Shown one piece after another: positions 1 through 9,583 of a stretch of DNA of 64,000 nucleotides. The stretch comes from Agrobacterium rubi TR3 = NBRC 13261 (GTDB taxonomy: Bacteria > Pseudomonadota > Alphaproteobacteria > Rhizobiales > Rhizobiaceae), in the NCBI RefSeq assembly GCF_000739935.1, contig NZ_BBJU01000027.1:1-64000 (forward strand), in the 5' to 3' direction. Under the pieces are notes generated by a model. That model ran no database searches. It saw nothing but the letters and a program-made list of their open reading frames with translations, and had not been told where the DNA came from. Made by a program: the position numbers and the translations under genes. The number at the start of each line of letters is the position of its first letter. Positions within the stretch are counted from its first letter, which is position 1.

Positions 1-140
1 GCTCCTTCTCTGTTACGTCCGCGAGATGCATCTATCAACTTGAGCATTGGTCGGTAGCTTAATAATGGACCCGACAATGATCTCGGGAAGGTTGGCTTTT
101 TTGATGGGCAGCTCCGCGACGGGTGGAGGTCCGATAAAAA

Positions 141-3089
141 TTAGAACGAGACCTCCGCGAGCGACGTGACAACGTCGAAGTCCACGCCTAACGTGTCAAA
201 GTGCTTTCGGCCGCAAGCAATCTTCTGGTTCTCCTTCGTGCGCCGCTCCTCGTTGTCGAGAGTGCTCTTGGTCTCCCGGACTAAATAAAGCCTCTCGTCG
301 CGCTCGGTCACGAAGGCCCAGTCGGGGTTGTAGGTGCCGATCGGTGTATCGATCTTGAACCACGAGGGCAGCTTTACGAACAGTTTGACGTTCTCATTGC
401 TATCGAGATCGCGAGCGAATTGTTTCTCAACCTCTGACTCGTACTCGATAGCATCGAACAGCGCCTTTTCGCGGTGCTTTACCTCATAGAGATTTGACAG
501 ATAGCGGATGATGCCCTTTTCGACATCCTGCTCTAGTCTGCTCTGCTCCCAGAACTGACCGGCCACTTTCTCATATTTGATGCCCTCAAGCATCAGGTCA
601 TGCAGTGCCCGGGAGACTTCCTTGGCTACGGCAGCCATGAAGGCCTGCGGATTGATCTTGAACTCCGCCAGTCGCCCTGAAAGTTTCAGTATCTCCGCCA
701 GCGTGTGCCTGGTGAGTTCAGTCTCCTTCTGGAGGAACGCCAGAATATCCGGCAGCACCTTGACCTGCTCCATTTCGCGCACGCGCGTAGCTATCTGCTT
801 GTCGGCGGCAACCCCGGCATCGGTGATCTCTACCTCAACGACGGTGGTGGCAACGCGGGGTGCCTTGATAGGCCCAATGAGTTTTATACGCGCGAGCGCA
901 CGCTCGATCAGATCGGCGGTTTCGAATGTTACGCGGTATCGGGTCCGGTGCTTGATCTTGTCCCATAAGGCCTGGAATTCTGCGCTGAGCTGCACTTCTT
1001 TCCGAAACTTCAGTTCGCGCCGGTCCCGCGCATTGACAATCCGGTTTTTGAAAAGCTTGCCATTAATTTCATCCACGATCTCCGCCTTCAGGTCCAAAAA
1101 CTCGGCGGATAGCTTCAGGTCAAAATGGGGATTCTTGGGATCGAATTTCTCCAGAATGTCTCCGGCACCATTCAGGTAGCCATTTGAAACAAGCTCATTC
1201 CAAAGTTGGACTGACGCATCCTGTCCGAGAACGCTATCCGCACCATCTTCGGAACGGAACACCAGTTTGGCAAAAGCGATCTTTTCGACCCGTCCGAACC
1301 GGATTCCGAAATCCTCCTCGAACTCCGACTGCAGGGTGCGGGCGAATTCCTCGTACGATTCGTTGGCGATGACGGTCAGGCGGTTGACTGTTTCGTCATG
1401 AACGCGCTCGCCCGCCTCATTGACCGGCAGGCGCAAGCCGCGCCCGATTTCCTGCCGCTTCCTCTCGACGGATTGAGACTCGTTCAAGGTGCAGATTTGG
1501 AAAACATTCGGATTGTCCCACCCCTCGCGTAACGCAGAGTGCGAGAAGATGAATCGCAGGGCGACGTTCGGATCGAGCAGCCGTTCCTTGTCCCGCATAA
1601 TGAGACTGTAGGTGTCGTCATCATCGGCAGTGTTGCCACGAGTGTCCTTCGCACGGCCATGCTTGTCCTGCGAGAAATACCCGTTGTGGAGATCAGCCAC
1701 TTCAAAGGATATCAGGCCCTTGTAGATTGGCTTGGCGGTCAGCTCCCGATAAGCCTCCTCAAACCACTGCCCAATCTTCCCCAAACTTGTCGTGCCGTCA
1801 TCATTATAGACGCGATAGTTGGCTACCTTGTCGATGAAGAAAAGGGAAAGAACCTTGATGCCCTTTCCCTTGAGGGCGCGCTCTTTCTTCAGATGCTGTT
1901 CTACGGTCTCATAGACCTGAGCCTTCATAATATCGGCTGCCTGACCGCCAGCTTCCTGACCAAGCTCTAGGAACCGGCCCTGATTGAATTCGACGTATTC
2001 TGATCCGGGTGTGCTATCGATATTCTGCACGATATAGCCATTGCGATAGGCCTCGCGCTCGTCGGATTTCACGAACAGATCGTCGCCCTGTTTCACCCAC
2101 AGCTTTGCGATTTTGAGACCCGACGGCCCCTCTTTATGGATTTCGATCCGGGCACGGATACCGTTGGTGTTTTCCGTGCCGATCAACTTCACGTAAGCGT
2201 CGTTGAAATTTTCGTCGGAACGGACAGAAGCCACTTCGATCCGCTTTACAAGGCGAAGGTCATAAGCTGTGATCGGGTCCAGCTTGTAGAGAAGGTTATA
2301 GGGGTTGCGGTGCGTGGCGCTGTAGCGCAGCGTGGCCATGGGATTGAGGTTGCGAATAGCGCGCCGCGACTTGTCGGTCGTATCCACGCTTTGAGGCTCG
2401 TCAATAATGACAATCGGATTGGCAGCCTGAATAAATTCGATCGGACGGCGACCAGACATACGATCGTTTTCACGGTTGATGATGTTGAGCTTTTTGAGCT
2501 CGTCGTCCGTCATATCCGCGAGGTCCTTATCAGCCACATCCTTCTGGAAGGACTGGATGTTTATGACCATGATCTGAATCTGGTTGCTGCTCGCGAACTG
2601 CCGCACTTTTCCCAAGCGTTTCGAGTCGTAGACAAAGTGATCAAACGGCACTTTATCGAACAGCGTTTGAAAATGCTCTTTCGTAACGTCGACGCTCTTC
2701 AGCACGCCTTCACGGATAGCAACGCTTGGCACCACGACAATGAACTTCTTGAAGCCGTATACCTTGTTCAGTTCGAAGATCGTTCGGAGATAGACGTACG
2801 TTTTTCCGGTTCCAGTTTCCATCTCGATCGAGAACTCGCGCCCGGCAAGCGCCGCGACTTTCTCGATATCGTTAGCTTCTTGAATTGCCCTGACGTTCGT
2901 CAGAATATCGTCGTCGCCAACTGTGAGCCTATTGGCCATCCCGAGCTCGGTCTGGAACAATCCGCCGGTCTGCAAGGACTGAAACGCCATCGCTTCAGTT
3001 TGAGCAAATAACTGTCCGTTGAAGGCGCCTATGACAGCCGCAACCGCGTCTTGCTGATATTGAAGGGAAGGATCAAACTTCAGTTTCAC
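141..3089 (-). CDS. Type III restriction Res-like helicase/nuclease
   Basis: This 982-residue protein looks like the Res subunit of a type III restriction system, an ATP-driven translocase with a C-terminal nuclease. A Walker A motif ETGTGKT sits at residues 91-97. The type III DEPQ form of motif II is at 230-233, followed by a SATHRNP motif III. Near the C terminus a PD...ETK arrangement (P922-D923, E939-T940-K941) fits a PD-(D/E)XK nuclease. The start is GTG at 3089, with AAGG about nine bases upstream. It lies 12 bases behind the Mod-like gene and is the last gene seen in a tightly packed minus-strand operon with two methyltransferases and a Snf2 helicase. The family call is firm. Whether it cuts DNA with Mod alone, or needs the helicase and the cytosine methylase, is unknown. 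Confidence 0.88.
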   Translation of the reverse strand: MKLKFDPSLQYQQDAVAAVIGAFNGQLFAQTEAMAFQSLQTGGLFQTELGMANRLTVGDDDILTNVRAIQEANDIEKVAALAGREFSIEMETGTGKTYVYLRTIFELNKVYGFKKFIVVVPSVAIREGVLKSVDVTKEHFQTLFDKVPFDHFVYDSKRLGKVRQFASSNQIQIMVINIQSFQKDVADKDLADMTDDELKKLNIINRENDRMSGRRPIEFIQAANPIVIIDEPQSVDTTDKSRRAIRNLNPMATLRYSATHRNPYNLLYKLDPITAYDLRLVKRIEVASVRSDENFNDAYVKLIGTENTNGIRARIEIHKEGPSGLKIAKLWVKQGDDLFVKSDEREAYRNGYIVQNIDSTPGSEYVEFNQGRFLELGQEAGGQAADIMKAQVYETVEQHLKKERALKGKGIKVLSLFFIDKVANYRVYNDDGTTSLGKIGQWFEEAYRELTAKPIYKGLISFEVADLHNGYFSQDKHGRAKDTRGNTADDDDTYSLIMRDKERLLDPNVALRFIFSHSALREGWDNPNVFQICTLNESQSVERKRQEIGRGLRLPVNEAGERVHDETVNRLTVIANESYEEFARTLQSEFEEDFGIRFGRVEKIAFAKLVFRSEDGADSVLGQDASVQLWNELVSNGYLNGAGDILEKFDPKNPHFDLKLSAEFLDLKAEIVDEINGKLFKNRIVNARDRRELKFRKEVQLSAEFQALWDKIKHRTRYRVTFETADLIERALARIKLIGPIKAPRVATTVVEVEITDAGVAADKQIATRVREMEQVKVLPDILAFLQKETELTRHTLAEILKLSGRLAEFKINPQAFMAAVAKEVSRALHDLMLEGIKYEKVAGQFWEQSRLEQDVEKGIIRYLSNLYEVKHREKALFDAIEYESEVEKQFARDLDSNENVKLFVKLPSWFKIDTPIGTYNPDWAFVTERDERLYLVRETKSTLDNEERRTKENQKIACGRKHFDTLGVDFDVVTSLAEVSF

Positions 3090-3100
3090 AAAATCTTACC

Positions 3101-4915
3101 TTAGATTGTTTGGAAACGCATTTCAGACGCGCGCGCTTCGCTTTGCGCCTTAAACGACTGAACAGCATTTGCTTTAAGCTCATCACTGCCATTGAAGCCG
3201 ACATCGAGACAAATCACTTGGAATGGATTGAGGCATATAAGTGCATCTATTAGATTTTCCGTGATTTTTCTCTCAAGGCATATGAGAAGAGCGCCATCTT
3301 CAACTGAGTAAACTTTTGCGCCAACACAGTCTAAGATTTTATACTGCGTGCTTAGAGGAAAGCCGGACCGCAACATCAATTCGAAAAACAATGCCTCATC
3401 GTCGCCAGACCCGTCGAGAGTCGTGACGTGACTCTCAAGTCTTTCGATCATATCATCGGCCGTTACATTTCCATCCCAAAGCTTGAGCCTTGACGGACCA
3501 AGTCTAAACATGCGGAAGGCGTGCAATTCTTTATCCGATCTATTAGATCCTACAGCGGACTTAAGGCGCTTAAGCATTGCGTCCGCCAAGGTTATATCTT
3601 GAGCAGGCAGACGCTCAGGAAATTCTACCAGGAGGAAAGCTGGAACCGACGCCCCCTCAGCTTCGAGATCAAATATGGCTTCGCCTAACGAGCCAGTTCC
3701 CGCATTACAATCCAGAACAAGGTCTTGTTCCCCTACATTCGCTATGCTGAGCAGGTGCTTCATCAGGCGTTTAGGCTTTGGTGATAATTTTAGCTCTGGC
3801 AGATGTTGCCTAAGTTCTTTGGTCGCCTCATCAGTGTGCCCAACTTCTTCATGCTGTAGAATTGTCTTGGGCATCGCGCCCTGCCGAATCTCAAATAGAT
3901 ACTTCTTCTTGGCAGGGATGGAATTTTGACCATCCGCCCCCCACCACAAGCGGTTTTCTTCAACGTTTTTTTCGTGCTCAGACTTCGAGCAAGCCCATAC
4001 TCGCGTTTTCTTGGGAAACAACTGCTTTCCTGTCGTGGGGTTTACCACAGGGTAGTAAAGTGTAGGTCTCTCCTCAGCAGTGTAGCGGCACGTGTAATCG
4101 GCGGCTTTCCATGGCCCGCGAGGGTCACTATCAGGATTGGTATACCGTCCGGACTGTGCCTCAGTCATGGGAAGCAAACCGGCTGCAAAGTCCTCAGAGC
4201 GTCGATAACAAAGTATGTTCTCGTGTACGTAACCGATATCCTTTGTATCAGGCGGGGGCGAATAACGCTTCTCCCACACAAAACTGCAGACGAAATTCTC
4301 CTCACCGAAGATTTCATCCATAATTGCCCGAAGGTGATGAGCTTCATGATCATCAATGGATACGTAGATTACGCCATCAGCTGTGAGCAAATTCCTCGCT
4401 AAGAAAAGCCTCGCGTAGATGTAGTTAAGCCAACTTGAATGATCGGCCCCGGCTGACATTCCTTGCCCATCAACGAAATCACTTCCGCTTACATAAGACT
4501 GATAATTTTCAAATGAGTTTCCGGTATCATTGAACATCAGTTCTCCGCCAATATTGAATGGCGGATTCATGTAAATCATTTTGATTCGACCGAAATACGA
4601 CTTCTCAAGAAGCTTCATTACTTCCAGGTTTTCGCCTTCGATTACAGTATGGCGCGCCTCAGCGAACTTGATTGACGCGCTCTGGTCCGGCAGGAGGGCT
4701 CCGGATGCAGGACGTTGGATTATGCTGAGAAGCTCCGACTTACCCCGCCAATCGAAACGAAAGCGATTGACGCCGGGCGAGATGACATCGTTTGCAAACA
4801 GATCAGCAATTAAGTCGGAAAGGACTTTTCCGTCGATGCGTTCGCCATCAAGAAGAGCTGTGAGAGCGTCTATCCTAGGTCGTATGCCTGCAGCTGGTGC
4901 CTTATTCACCGTCAT
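3101..4915 (-). CDS. N6-adenine DNA methyltransferase, type III Mod-like
   Basis: This is a beta-class amino-methyltransferase of about 604 residues that should methylate adenine and specify the recognition site for the Res-like partner. The catalytic motif reads MNPPF (NPPF near residues 117-120) instead of the common DPPY. It is followed by the typical VSIDDHE and FGEENF stretch. The SAM-binding motif DCNAGTG is near residues 402-408, so the order is catalytic motif, target region, SAM motif, as in Mod proteins. I chose ATG 4915 because a GGAG lies seven bases upstream. An in-frame start at 4951 would add 12 residues and a longer overlap with the preceding gene. With the 4915 start it overlaps the end of the cytosine methyltransferase gene by 14 bases, and Res follows after 12 bases, so the genes are probably co-translated. 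Confidence 0.85.
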   Translation of the reverse strand: MTVNKAPAAGIRPRIDALTALLDGERIDGKVLSDLIADLFANDVISPGVNRFRFDWRGKSELLSIIQRPASGALLPDQSASIKFAEARHTVIEGENLEVMKLLEKSYFGRIKMIYMNPPFNIGGELMFNDTGNSFENYQSYVSGSDFVDGQGMSAGADHSSWLNYIYARLFLARNLLTADGVIYVSIDDHEAHHLRAIMDEIFGEENFVCSFVWEKRYSPPPDTKDIGYVHENILCYRRSEDFAAGLLPMTEAQSGRYTNPDSDPRGPWKAADYTCRYTAEERPTLYYPVVNPTTGKQLFPKKTRVWACSKSEHEKNVEENRLWWGADGQNSIPAKKKYLFEIRQGAMPKTILQHEEVGHTDEATKELRQHLPELKLSPKPKRLMKHLLSIANVGEQDLVLDCNAGTGSLGEAIFDLEAEGASVPAFLLVEFPERLPAQDITLADAMLKRLKSAVGSNRSDKELHAFRMFRLGPSRLKLWDGNVTADDMIERLESHVTTLDGSGDDEALFFELMLRSGFPLSTQYKILDCVGAKVYSVEDGALLICLERKITENLIDALICLNPFQVICLDVGFNGSDELKANAVQSFKAQSEARASEMRFQTI

Positions 4916-6161
4916 TGGCTTCTCCATAAAAATCCGAATCCTCCAACCCATTCCGATAACTGAGTAAATCTTCGTGCATGACTGCTAGGGCGGCGAGACT
5001 GTCGCCGCGAGAAGGATGGAGTTTCCCTCCACGATCTAGGGTCTGCTTGTACAAGGTATCGAAGAGTTCGCTTGGCATGACAGCGCCTGAACGCACTGAA
5101 CGAACAATTAGACCCGCAGATGCCTGGGCAGACAGCGGTGTATGACGTTTGTTATCCAAGAAGTCGGCAAGATTGGATACTTTGTGGGTTGGCTTATGGT
5201 CTATTGACCATTCAAGGCCGCTTTCAATTAATCCCGATGCGGACCTGAGCGCAAAGCCACTTTTGATGCCCGCTGGCGGCCGCCGTTCCATGATACTCGC
5301 GACAACAAATTGTCCTACAGGCTTAGCTACTGCGTTTCCGGCCATTCTCAATAGCGTAGATGGCACGAAGTCGGATAGCTGAATATCAGAAAAGCCTTGA
5401 AGAGCCAGATTCTCGCCGACAGTGAGCTTTCGTGCCGTTATGCCATCGAAAACAGCAACGGTGCCGCGCCCCTTGTTGTCCGTACCACCTACTTTCAATG
5501 CGGGGACATATCCCGTCGAAAAGCAAATGGAACGTTTTCCTCCGGTCCAGTAGAAGCCGTGGACATCCAAGGTATCGCCTACAGACGGAAGCTCTGGAAT
5601 TTGAGAGTGCAGAGCCTGCGCGTAGGCAGGGTCCTTCGAAGCTACGATGAATAGTCGGCTTCTGTCTTGTGGCAATCCGAATTCACGAGCATTTAACATT
5701 CGCCAGGACACGTAGGGAAAACCGTGCTCACGCACGGCTTGCTTCACCAACTCAAAATCCTTGCCCCCATTTATGGTCAATAAGTTTGGGACATTTTCGC
5801 CAATTAACGTGTGCGCGCCAGATGCTTTAGCTACTCGCAGCATATCGAAAAAGAGGCTGGAGCGGTTTCCGCAAAGACCTACTTGATTTCCCGCTGAGCT
5901 TAGGTCCTGGCATGGCCATCCTCCGACCACGAAGGACGCTGCTGGTGGGGCGGCGAGTGTCCGGATGTCACCGTGAATTGGTGTCGATCTAGTAAGCTCT
6001 CGGTCACTTATAACTCTATGGCAGTCTTTGTCCTGCTCACAGAACAGCACTGGCGGAATAGAAGGATGCTCTAGGCCGCCAATCCCACTAAATAGGCTCA
6101 GATACGAATAGCTGCTTTCGACTTCACTCGTGCCAGCCAGACTTTTCGTTTTGTGAGTCAT
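4902..6161 (-). CDS. DNA C5-cytosine methyltransferase
   Basis: The 419-residue protein carries the canonical C5-methyltransferase motifs in order. Motif I, FSGIGGLE, is at 24-31. The catalytic PCQ is at 83-85, ENV at 122-124 and the QDRSR block at 165-169. A GNAV motif precedes the C-terminal helix. It should transfer a methyl group from SAM to C5 of cytosine in a specific DNA site. About 100 residues follow the last motif and do not look like the standard fold. They may be a partner-binding tail. The ATG overlaps the stop codon of the helicase gene as ATGA, and the 3' end overlaps the adenine methyltransferase gene. A C5 enzyme inside a type III-like operon is unusual and suggests a two-mark self-recognition scheme. 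Confidence 0.9.
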   Translation of the reverse strand: MTHKTKSLAGTSEVESSYSYLSLFSGIGGLEHPSIPPVLFCEQDKDCHRVISDRELTRSTPIHGDIRTLAAPPAASFVVGGWPCQDLSSAGNQVGLCGNRSSLFFDMLRVAKASGAHTLIGENVPNLLTINGGKDFELVKQAVREHGFPYVSWRMLNAREFGLPQDRSRLFIVASKDPAYAQALHSQIPELPSVGDTLDVHGFYWTGGKRSICFSTGYVPALKVGGTDNKGRGTVAVFDGITARKLTVGENLALQGFSDIQLSDFVPSTLLRMAGNAVAKPVGQFVVASIMERRPPAGIKSGFALRSASGLIESGLEWSIDHKPTHKVSNLADFLDNKRHTPLSAQASAGLIVRSVRSGAVMPSELFDTLYKQTLDRGGKLHPSRGDSLAALAVMHEDLLSYRNGLEDSDFYGEANDGE

Positions 6162-9010
6162 ATGATCCCAAATCTTATTGTAAAAAGCTCCTCGTCGGAC
6201 ACAGCCTGCGATAAACGCTCTTCCACCTGATCCAGAAGACCATCCTTCTGAACCTCAATATCCTTGGCGGCGGCGTCATACGCGCGCCACGCCTCATCAC
6301 GCTGCGTTTCCAATACGCGCGCTTTGCGCTGCAATGCCAGCTTCTCCGGCAAGTTGCCAGTCTGACGGACATCTTTTTTGAGCGACTTGATCTGCTCATC
6401 GAGGTCCTTCAAGTCCGCTTTCAAGCCTGCGCGGCGATCCTCCGCCCAATTGTCGAGCTTGTCGATTTCCTCATCGAACCAAATGGATTGACGGCGGGCC
6501 ATCTCGTCTAAGATGGTCTGACGCTCATTATCGATGGTCGCCTTCACGCTCTCGGGCAGTTGAAAGTCGCCCATGCTTTTTTTGTGGGACGGCATTTCAA
6601 ACAGGCGCATTGCTGCGGCGGAGTCCAGTCGCGCACCGTCATCAGTCATCGCTGCGATTATCAGGTGATCCTGATCATCGGAACCGCGCACCAAAAGCTT
6701 GTGCGCAACGAGAGTTCCCGATCGTCCGATGAAGGGCGCGATGGCAACAGCCGTCTGCGGCCAGGCCGTGTAGTCGAAGATAAGCTCGGCACCGTTCAAC
6801 TGGCGTGATGCTGCAAGCGAAAGAAGATATTGAGCCAACGGATGGCCCAGACGATACCTGTGGCCGTCAATCCCCTGCTTCGACAGGAAATAGCTGCCGG
6901 CGGGTGCATCAACACCGTCTGGCCGTGCTTTGAGCATGAACGTCAGGTAGTCGTCGTCGAATTTGGCACTTTTGCCTAGCTCATGTTTTGTGACCGCCCA
7001 AAGCATACGCTCATAGCGGTCGATGTACGACTTGCTCTGCGCCATATTGATTTTCAGGCGGTCATGTACCTCGGCATCGAAGTTTTCTAGGAGTTTGCGA
7101 CGCGTGTCTTCCATCGTGACAGAGATGTTCACCTCCATCTCTCCGCGCAGCCGCTCGAACGCGTGTTCGATGTCAGCCTCGGACCGACACGTCTGATAAA
7201 TTGAGACAATACGCTTCTCGAACTCGATGCCGGATTCGATCGCCCCAAGCACCTCGTCACTCGCCCCGAACACGCCGGAAAAGAGCTTAAATTTTTCAGC
7301 GAGCAGTTCGTATACTCGCTGATCAGCTGCATTGTTCTTGTTCAGGAAGTTGACGACTACAACGTCGTGCCGTTGGCCGTATCGATGACACCGTCCAATG
7401 CGCTGCTCAATGCGCTGAGGGTTCCACGGGAGGTCATAGTTGACCACCATCGAGCAGAACTGAAGGTTGATGCCTTCAGCGGCCGCCTCGGTGGCGATCA
7501 TGATACTAGCCTTCTCGCGGAAATACTCGACGAGCGCAGCACGCATGTCGGCAGTCTTAGAACCGGTGATCCGGTCGGTGCCCTTATGGCGCTCAACCCA
7601 GGAATTATAGATTGCTTTCGACTGGAGGTCGGAATTTGAGCCGTTGAACAGGACCAGCTTGCCATCGTAGCCATTGTCTGACAGCAGCCGTACGAGATAG
7701 TCCTGAGTTCGCCGGGATTCCGTGAAGATAATGGCATTCTCGGCGCTTCCCAGTTCTTGCGCTTTCTCGAAACCGGCGCGTAACGCGCTTAGCAATGCGA
7801 CGCCTTTAGCGTTCTCGGCGATTGAAACCGCCAGATCGCGGAACGCGCGAAGATCGCTAATCTCCTGGCTGATGTTGGCGATATCGACTTCTGAAAGAAG
7901 CTCCGGCTCGTCGCCTCCCTCCGGCGGCCACTCGTCGGCGGAGTCGTCATACTCCTCGTAATCTTCTGCGATTTCTTCGACCAGCTTCTCTCGCACGGTC
8001 GTGTCGTCTCGAAGCTGCCGCTCCAGTTTTCTCGCTAGAGAATCTAGCGCTCCGGCAATGGCAAAGGTCGAAGATGCCAGAAGCTTGCGCATGATGAGCG
8101 TCATCAGGGTGCGCTGGCTCGATGGCAGGGCCTGCAACTCCGGACGCCGTAGATAGTCAGACACCATGTCGTAGAGTGCCTGTTCCGGCTCGCTCGGCAC
8201 AAACTCCTGTGTGATGGGGATGCGATTGGTATAGCGAATATACTCCAGGACCTGGCGACGGAGGGTTCTGTGGCAAACCGGTTTGAGGCGCTCTTTAAGC
8301 TCGTCGAACTGCTCGTCACCCGTTATGCGGGCGTATTGCGACCGGAAGCTTTTGGCGTCCCCAAACGCATAATCATCGATCAAGCTCACAAGGCCATAAA
8401 GCTCCATCATTGAGTTTTGCAGCGGCGTTGCCGTCAAAAGGACTTTGGGAGCATTGGCAAGCGCGGTTTTTAGGGCGCGTCCGATGCGATTATCCGGCCG
8501 GTAGACATTGCGCAGGCGGTGCGCCTCATCGATGACAACCAGGTCCCACGGAATGACCATGAGCTCGTCGGCCCACCGCGCTGCAAACTGGAAAGAGCAG
8601 ACGACGATAGCCTTCTGCTCGAATGGACAACGCACTCCCGACTTCGCCAGCTTGTTGTAGTTTTTGGCTTCCAGAATCATCGACGGCAGGAAGAACTTTT
8701 CTTCAAGCTCCTGCGACCATTGTTTGCGCAGATTTGCGGGCGTAATGATCAGGATGCGCCGCTGCCCCTGCGTCCATTTTTGCGCAATCACAAGTCCGGC
8801 CTCGATCGTCTTACCCAATCCCACTTCGTCTGCCAGGATTGCCCCTTTGGATAGCGGTGATTTAAATGCGAAGAGAGCTGCTTCGACTTGATGAGGGTTA
8901 AGGTCCACCTGGGCGTCAAGCAAGGCCGCCGCGAGCTTCCTAGCATCGGCAACGGAATGCCGTCTACTCAGTTCGTGCGCGTATAGCTTTGCGTGATAGT
9001 CAGTGGTCAA
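6158..9010 (-). CDS. Snf2/RapA-type helicase of a defence operon
   Basis: This 950-residue SF2 ATPase has the Snf2/HepA layout. Motif I GLGKT is at 64-68 within an ADEVGLGKTIEAG block. The DEAH box is at 161-164, followed by LTATPLQNS. The second RecA lobe carries ATEAAAEGINLQ and the arginine-finger block QRIGRCHRYGQ. The C terminus is long and partly coiled coil. Such proteins move along or remodel double-stranded DNA. The DISARM subunit DrmD belongs to the same broad class. Translation probably starts at TTG 9010, with GGGA about ten bases upstream; no in-frame ATG fits. It is the first gene of a four-gene operon and its stop overlaps the next start (ATGA). Its role in restriction or DNA sensing is inferred from the operon. 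Confidence 0.85.
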   Translation of the reverse strand: MTTDYHAKLYAHELSRRHSVADARKLAAALLDAQVDLNPHQVEAALFAFKSPLSKGAILADEVGLGKTIEAGLVIAQKWTQGQRRILIITPANLRKQWSQELEEKFFLPSMILEAKNYNKLAKSGVRCPFEQKAIVVCSFQFAARWADELMVIPWDLVVIDEAHRLRNVYRPDNRIGRALKTALANAPKVLLTATPLQNSMMELYGLVSLIDDYAFGDAKSFRSQYARITGDEQFDELKERLKPVCHRTLRRQVLEYIRYTNRIPITQEFVPSEPEQALYDMVSDYLRRPELQALPSSQRTLMTLIMRKLLASSTFAIAGALDSLARKLERQLRDDTTVREKLVEEIAEDYEEYDDSADEWPPEGGDEPELLSEVDIANISQEISDLRAFRDLAVSIAENAKGVALLSALRAGFEKAQELGSAENAIIFTESRRTQDYLVRLLSDNGYDGKLVLFNGSNSDLQSKAIYNSWVERHKGTDRITGSKTADMRAALVEYFREKASIMIATEAAAEGINLQFCSMVVNYDLPWNPQRIEQRIGRCHRYGQRHDVVVVNFLNKNNAADQRVYELLAEKFKLFSGVFGASDEVLGAIESGIEFEKRIVSIYQTCRSEADIEHAFERLRGEMEVNISVTMEDTRRKLLENFDAEVHDRLKINMAQSKSYIDRYERMLWAVTKHELGKSAKFDDDYLTFMLKARPDGVDAPAGSYFLSKQGIDGHRYRLGHPLAQYLLSLAASRQLNGAELIFDYTAWPQTAVAIAPFIGRSGTLVAHKLLVRGSDDQDHLIIAAMTDDGARLDSAAAMRLFEMPSHKKSMGDFQLPESVKATIDNERQTILDEMARRQSIWFDEEIDKLDNWAEDRRAGLKADLKDLDEQIKSLKKDVRQTGNLPEKLALQRKARVLETQRDEAWRAYDAAAKDIEVQKDGLLDQVEERLSQAVSDEELFTIRFGII

Positions 9011-9053
9011 CTTTCGTCCCTATTCATCCGTGAGCTGCTTGGTCTAGCCTCAA

Positions 9054-9182
9054 TTACACTGCGATCAAACCGCCAATATTATCCCCCACTTTGAAACCCG
9101 GAATTGCTGCCTTGGCAACCAGCTTCTGCGCAGTCTTTTCGTTCATCTTAAGCAGTGCGGCAACATGCCGGACATGAGCATT
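9054..9182 (-). pseudogene. Relic of an excisionase/MerR-like DNA-binding protein
   Basis: The minus strand reads about 42 codons with no start codon and a stop just upstream (TGA at 9183-9185). The peptide includes HVAALLKMNEKTAQKLV followed by IPGFKVGD. This matches the usual pattern of a short winged helix-turn-helix of the excisionase type: a 'VAxxLxVSxxTVxxL' helix pair, then 'IPxFKVG'. The residues after it (NIGGLIAV, stop) do not continue the wing normally. I read it as a truncated fragment next to the defence operon. The family assignment is by eye only. Confidence 0.4.
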
Positions 9183-9369
9183 TCAATCCATGTCCCAGAT
9201 TTCCCCGTGAATCGCGCAGCGAACATAGAGAAAACACGAGAACGTTGGAAAGAAGAGATGCTTGCTGGTTTAAAGTTGATTAAATGAGTTCGCAATGTGC
9301 AAATGTGGAAACACTATGTCACCACGCATTATGGGACGGGGGCTTGAGGTTGTATCCATTCCTAGGTTG

Positions 9370-9397
9370 CACCTGAAGCGACAGGTCACTTCAGGTG
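9370..9397. repeat. Perfect 9-bp inverted repeat, possible operator
   Basis: CACCTGAAG at 9370-9378 and its exact reverse complement CTTCAGGTG at 9389-9397 flank a 10-base spacer. A TTGCAC just overlaps the left arm, and no T-run follows. The look is closer to a MerR-type operator than to a terminator, but no matching regulator gene remains intact beside it. Confidence 0.4.
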
Positions 9398-9583
9398 TAG
9401 GAGATGAAACTGTAGCGCTGAAGAAATCCCGTCGTTCGTGTTCGAACGCCCAGCGGCCCGGCTGTCGCCGCTCGCCGTCTCCTCCCCTTCGATTACTTTC
9501 TCAAGCGTCTTCGGTTGCATGCACAAATTTAGCCGCATGTTGATGTAGACTGAAGCCGGTCGCCTGAATGCTCACCCACCTGT

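Larger units (their letters stand above)
9011..9583. other. Gene-poor stretch with relics and an inverted repeat
   Basis: No convincing full-length gene is visible between the helicase and the DUF1612 gene. The stretch holds a relic of a helix-turn-helix gene and a strong inverted repeat, both listed separately. There is also a 37-codon plus-strand reading frame at 9174-9287 (starting MSISIHVPDFP, ending LKLIK). It could be the tail of a lost gene or a small real gene; I do not recognise it. The operon promoter of the defence genes should lie just upstream of 9010. Confidence 0.4.

Noticed and set aside
577..3011. Plus-strand frames opposite the Res-like gene
   Set aside because: They are antisense shadows of a gene with strong helicase and nuclease motifs. 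Their peptides are rich in Ser, Arg and Cys with no domains.
141..9010. Classic DISARM or BREX system
   Set aside because: A Snf2 ATPase and two methylases are present, but no DrmA, DrmB, DrmC, PglX or PglZ-like gene is seen, and a type III Res is present instead.
9295..9543. 82-codon plus-strand gene
   Set aside because: Composition is erratic, it spans the inverted repeat, and there is no ribosome site or family pattern.
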